Shown here: positions 60,882 to 64,000 of the stretch, one piece after another
Position numbering within the stretch: the first letter of the stretch is position 1
How the letters are laid out: every line of letters starts with the position of its first letter
NCBI GenBank assembly: GCA_049700315.1
Contig: JBNAVN010000004.1
Coordinates: 1-64,000 of the forward strand
Direction: 5' to 3'
DNA length: 64,000 nucleotides
From: JAOAFX01 sp049700315
Lineage (GTDB): Bacteria > Hydrothermota > Tepidihabitantia > SM23-42 > JAOAFX01
Made by a program: the position numbers and the translations under genes
Notes under the pieces: model-generated
Databases searched by the model: none
Told to the model about the DNA's origin: nothing
What the model saw: the letters and a program-made list of their open reading frames with translations, nothing else

Positions 60882-61676
60882 GTGCGACGCCTTCTCCTGA
60901 TAATTTCCTTACTACTATTTGCCTGTTCTCAAAAATCCGGAAATATCGTCATTGCTGGCTCAACCTCGGTTCAGCCTTTTATTGAAAAACTTGCTGAAGA
61001 GTATATGGCAAAAAATCCAAATATCAAAATCAATGTTCAGGGTGGAGGTTCAACCGCAGGTATCCAGTCAGTATTTAATAAAACCTGCGCTATTGGCACA
61101 TCCTCAAGACATTTACAGGAATCAGAACAAAACCTTTGTACATTTATTATGGCCGTGGACGGAATCACCATCATCGTGCATCCAGACAATTCACTCACGA
61201 ATTTGACCCATGATGAACTCAAGGATATATTCGCCGGTAAAATAACCAACTGGAAACAGGTTGGTGGGCCTGATAAGAAGATAATTGCTGTAACGCGCGA
61301 AGAAGGCTCAGGTACAAGGGCGGCATTTGAGGAATTGATTATGCACAACACCGCAATAAGCGATGCCTGCCTTGTTCAAGATTCAAACGGTGCAATCAGA
61401 GAAATAGTTGCCAATACACCCCAGGCAATCGGTTATATTTCTTCAGGACTTGTAGATAAGAGAGTAAAACCTTTATCAATTGACAATGTTCAACCGTCTG
61501 TTGAGAATCTTGAAAATGGATCATATAAGTTTGTCCGCCCTTTTATATTGCTAACAAAAGAGGAACCAACCGGCGCGGTCAAATCCTTCATTGAATATGT
61601 ACTTTCGCAAGAAGCCCAGGAAATCCTGCTACACGAAGGTTTGATTCCTGTGCCTGTGCAGGATAATAACAAATGA
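60882..61676 (+). CDS. pstS: Phosphate-binding protein PstS (lipoprotein)
   Basis: A 264-residue extracytoplasmic protein that delivers phosphate to the PstCAB transporter. The lipoprotein signal is LIISLLLFAC (Cys at about 15). Phosphate-contacting segments are GSTSVQPFIEKLAEEY, GGGSTAGIQS, IGTSSRHL and TREEGSGTRAAFEEL. The start is GTG with no leader. It overlaps pstC by four bases (ATGA). Confidence 0.94.
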   Translation: MRRLLLIISLLLFACSQKSGNIVIAGSTSVQPFIEKLAEEYMAKNPNIKINVQGGGSTAGIQSVFNKTCAIGTSSRHLQESEQNLCTFIMAVDGITIIVHPDNSLTNLTHDELKDIFAGKITNWKQVGGPDKKIIAVTREEGSGTRAAFEELIMHNTAISDACLVQDSNGAIREIVANTPQAIGYISSGLVDKRVKPLSIDNVQPSVENLENGSYKFVRPFILLTKEEPTGAVKSFIEYVLSQEAQEILLHEGLIPVPVQDNNK

Positions 61677-62506
61677 AAGAACGAATTTCGGAAAAAATTT
61701 TGTTAATCATATCCTTTTCCGCAGTTTTCTCCCTTTTGTTAATAACAATTTTTATCTTTGCTCAAGGAATTCCCCTGATTTTCAAGGTTGGACTGAAGAA
61801 TTTCTTTTCAATCCATTGGGCACCCACCAAAGGTCATTTTGGCATACTTTCAATGATTGTTGGTTCAATTTCAGTCACTCTGGGTGCACTTGTTGTTGGT
61901 GTTCCCCTGAGTTTAGCCTGTTCAATATTTCTTGCCGAATTTGCACCGCCACCAGTACAGAAAATTCTCAAACCAATCATTGAACTGCTCGCCGGTATCC
62001 CTTCGGTTGTTTATGGTTTTATCGGCATTGTAATACTTGTTCCATTGATAAGAGAAACACTCGGAGGCTCGGGATTTTCAGTATTGACAGCATCCATAAT
62101 TCTGGGAATTATGATTTTGCCGACCATTGTCAGCATTTCCTATGATTCACTCGTGGCAGTTCCCCAAACATACCGCGAAGGTTCCTATGCACTCGGTGCC
62201 ACAAAATGGCAGACAGTCTTAATGGTCCTGTTCCCATCTGCACGTTCAGGAATTATTGCCGCAATCATTCTTGGAATGGGTAGGGCAATCGGTGAAACGA
62301 TGGCAGTGATAATGATTGCTGGTAATGCACTTAAGATTCCTGTATCAATCCTTGACCCAGTCAGGACGATCACCTCAACCATTGCCCTGGAGTTAGGTTA
62401 TTCTACTGGTGACCATCGTGCTGCGCTCTTTGCGTGTGGCTCAATTCTGTTCATCATAATTGTCTTGTTGAATATCATCGCAACAAAAATCGCCCGTAGA
62501 GAATGA
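61673..62506 (+). CDS. pstC: Phosphate ABC transporter permease PstC
   Basis: A 277-residue inner-membrane subunit with six helices. The N-terminal block HFGILSMIVGSISVTLGALV and the permease loop REGSYALGATKWQTVLMVLFPS, where the ATPase docks, are typical, as is GRAIGETMAVIMIAGN. It overlaps both pstS and pstA by four bases, so the operon is translated as a chain. Confidence 0.94.
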   Translation: MKERISEKILLIISFSAVFSLLLITIFIFAQGIPLIFKVGLKNFFSIHWAPTKGHFGILSMIVGSISVTLGALVVGVPLSLACSIFLAEFAPPPVQKILKPIIELLAGIPSVVYGFIGIVILVPLIRETLGGSGFSVLTASIILGIMILPTIVSISYDSLVAVPQTYREGSYALGATKWQTVLMVLFPSARSGIIAAIILGMGRAIGETMAVIMIAGNALKIPVSILDPVRTITSTIALELGYSTGDHRAALFACGSILFIIIVLLNIIATKIARRE

Positions 62507-63345
62507 CCCTTAGAATAGGACCAAGAACCAATCAGATTATTGCATACATATTTTTGCTGGTCTGTACCATATCTGTAATCTCAATCCTCTTTTTTATCAT
62601 TGCCTTTGTCTTCAAGAACGGCATAACTTCATTAACCTGGGAATTTTTGACCGAAAAAACCAGAGCCATGGGTAGAGAAGGAGGTATCTTTCCATCAATC
62701 ATTGGAACTTTTGTGGTCACTGTGTTTGCCATCATCGTTGCAACACCCCTTGGTGTTGGGAGTGCTCTTTATCTCACCGAATATACCAGAGACAGTGCCA
62801 CAAGAAGATTGATAAGTTTTGGTGCTGATTGTCTGGCAGGTGTTCCCTCAATCATTTTCGGTCTTTTTGGATTTATCTTCTTTGTCATTACACTAAAATT
62901 AGGCTGGAGTATTGTTTCTGGAGGTTTTACCCTGGCTGTTATGATTCTACCTACTATTATCAGAACTTCTGAAGAAGCAATCAAGGCAGTGCCCAAGTCT
63001 TACCGTGAAATAAGTTATTCTCTCGGTGTTGGCAAAATAGACACAATCTTCAAGATCGTTCTGCCCACCGCCTTTCCCGGCATCCTCACAGGAATCATTC
63101 TTGGTATTGGCAGGGCAGTCAGTGAAACAGCTGCAGTAATTTTTACTGCGGGATCATCCCTGAATATCCCAACTTCGGTATTCTCTTCAACCCGCACCCT
63201 GGCTGTTCACTTTTACATACTTGCTCGCGAAGGAATATCAATGCCCAAGGCATACGGCACTGCAACTGTTTTGATCATTAGCATTCTATTCATTAATTTT
63301 ATTGCCTACCGATTAATGCACAGGTTTATCGCAAGATATTATTGA
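62503..63345 (+). CDS. pstA: Phosphate ABC transporter permease PstA
   Basis: A 280-residue inner-membrane partner of PstC. GREGGIFPSIIGTFVVTVFA, GVGSALYLTEYTRDS, FGLFGFIFFVI and the docking loop YREISYSLGVGKIDTIFKIVLP identify it. It has the usual six-helix core. pstB starts one base after its stop. Confidence 0.94.
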   Translation: MTLRIGPRTNQIIAYIFLLVCTISVISILFFIIAFVFKNGITSLTWEFLTEKTRAMGREGGIFPSIIGTFVVTVFAIIVATPLGVGSALYLTEYTRDSATRRLISFGADCLAGVPSIIFGLFGFIFFVITLKLGWSIVSGGFTLAVMILPTIIRTSEEAIKAVPKSYREISYSLGVGKIDTIFKIVLPTAFPGILTGIILGIGRAVSETAAVIFTAGSSLNIPTSVFSSTRTLAVHFYILAREGISMPKAYGTATVLIISILFINFIAYRLMHRFIARYY

Positions 63346-63346
63346 A

Positions 63347-64000
63347 ATGCAGATACCAAAGATCAAAATAACCGGCCTCAATCTTTTCTATGGCGATTTT
63401 CATGCATTAAGAAATATCAATTTAGATATCTACGCCCATGAAATCTTTGCCATTATTGGACCGGCAAATTCTGGTAAGAGTTCTCTGCTAAGGGCGATAA
63501 ACAGACTTGTAGATCTGGATAGTGCGGTTACTCAGGGTGAAATAAGGTTAGATGATGTTGACATAAAAGATATCCCAGTAAATGAGTTGCGTCGCCGGGT
63601 TGGTCTGATATTTGCCACACCAATTGTATTACCTGGATCAATCTACAAAAATATTGTCTATGGTCCTAAAATGCATAACCATTATACAAAAAAGCAACTT
63701 GATGAACTGGTTCATTTTTCACTTACCTCAGCTGGACTCTGGGATGAAGTAAAAGACCGACTATGGGACTCTGCTTCCAGTCTTTCTGGTGGCCAGCAGC
63801 AAAGATTATGTATTGCACGAAGTATTGCCCTGAAACCAGAAGTAATTATGATGGACGAACCCTGTTCTGGATTAGACCCTATTTCCACAACAAAAATAGA
63901 AAAAACGATGCTCAACCTGCAGGATAGATTCACCTTCATTCTGGTAACCAACAATACAAAACAGGCAGCACGTATAAGTACCAGGACTGCATTTTTTCTT
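63347..64000 (+). CDS. pstB: Phosphate ABC transporter ATPase PstB (cut by window end)
   Basis: The first 218 residues are visible and the gene runs off the window. LNLFYGDFHALRNINLDI opens a typical PstB. Walker A is GPANSGKSS, where most PstB proteins have GPSGCGKST; the Lys and Ser that bind phosphate are kept. The signature SLSGGQQQRLCIARSIAL and Walker B VIMMDEPCSGLDP are normal. It should energise PstCA. phoU, which often follows, would lie outside. Confidence 0.93.
   Translation, partial: MQIPKIKITGLNLFYGDFHALRNINLDIYAHEIFAIIGPANSGKSSLLRAINRLVDLDSAVTQGEIRLDDVDIKDIPVNELRRRVGLIFATPIVLPGSIYKNIVYGPKMHNHYTKKQLDELVHFSLTSAGLWDEVKDRLWDSASSLSGGQQQRLCIARSIALKPEVIMMDEPCSGLDPISTTKIEKTMLNLQDRFTFILVTNNTKQAARISTRTAFFL

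Overview
AT-rich 64 kb of a bacterial chromosome, probably a metagenome-assembled genome, since three runs of exactly 100 N each sit inside a tandem repeat. Three exported proteins carry C-terminal type IX secretion-like sorting domains, next to a PorV/PorQ-type outer-membrane protein. Heterodisulfide-reductase-like genes lie in a ribosomal-protein operon, and there are many signalling proteins built from GAF, HD-GYP, GGDEF, cyclase, HEAT and TPR modules. My best guess is a lineage near the FCB group, such as candidate phylum WOR-3/Stahlbacteria. That placement is inference; no rRNA is present.

Layout. 0-5 kb: end of an exopolysaccharide locus (polysaccharide export protein, a tiny coupled ORF, Wzc-like tyrosine kinase), a predicted outer-membrane protein and scpA. 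5.6-13 kb: TPR regulator, then a minus-strand operon of DUF362 ferredoxin, GAF/HD-GYP, CHASE2 cyclase and MFS. 13-21 kb: PorV-like protein, a BNR-type sorted protein, a terminal-inverted-repeat element carrying a DUF559 endonuclease, ftsK and an FG-GAP sorted protein. 21-31 kb: UbiA-type enzyme, GAF/GGDEF protein, tRNA-Thr, and an operon with two complementary half-cyclases plus a HEAT protein. 31-39 kb: subtilase, then the operon AsnC-like, M23 peptidase, nucleoside phosphorylase, rubredoxin, VanZ, hisS. 39-44 kb: operon hdrC-hdrB-rpsF-ssb-rpsR-rplI-DUF151-methyltransferase, preceded by a geranylgeranyl-reductase-like gene. 44-49 kb: HEAT, HD-GYP, purN, CorA-like, tRNA-Val. 49-56 kb: argG-aminotransferase-argH with ArgR boxes, argR, hsp20, purA. 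56-64 kb: SHMT-like, radical SAM, membrane TPR protein, pstSCA and a cut-off pstB.

The strongest signal is a promoter rule. I found 22 sigma-70-like promoters with exactly 16 bp between the -35 (TTGACA/T-like) and -10 (TATAAT-like) hexamers. In 16 of them the start codon lies only 6-11 nt past the -10, leaving no room for a Shine-Dalgarno sequence, so these mRNAs should be leaderless. The same geometry puts the start of tRNA-Thr at its own +1. The exported proteins, argG and the SHMT-like gene instead have leaders with good Shine-Dalgarno sequences. The rule corrects several start codons.

Other leads: a 643-bp element with perfect 17-bp inverted repeats that landed between a gene and its promoter; a probable split C1/C2-type nucleotide cyclase; a DUF151 gene that seems to start at AUC; two very short coupled ORFs; and a family of hairpins whose stems differ while the loop and tail are kept.
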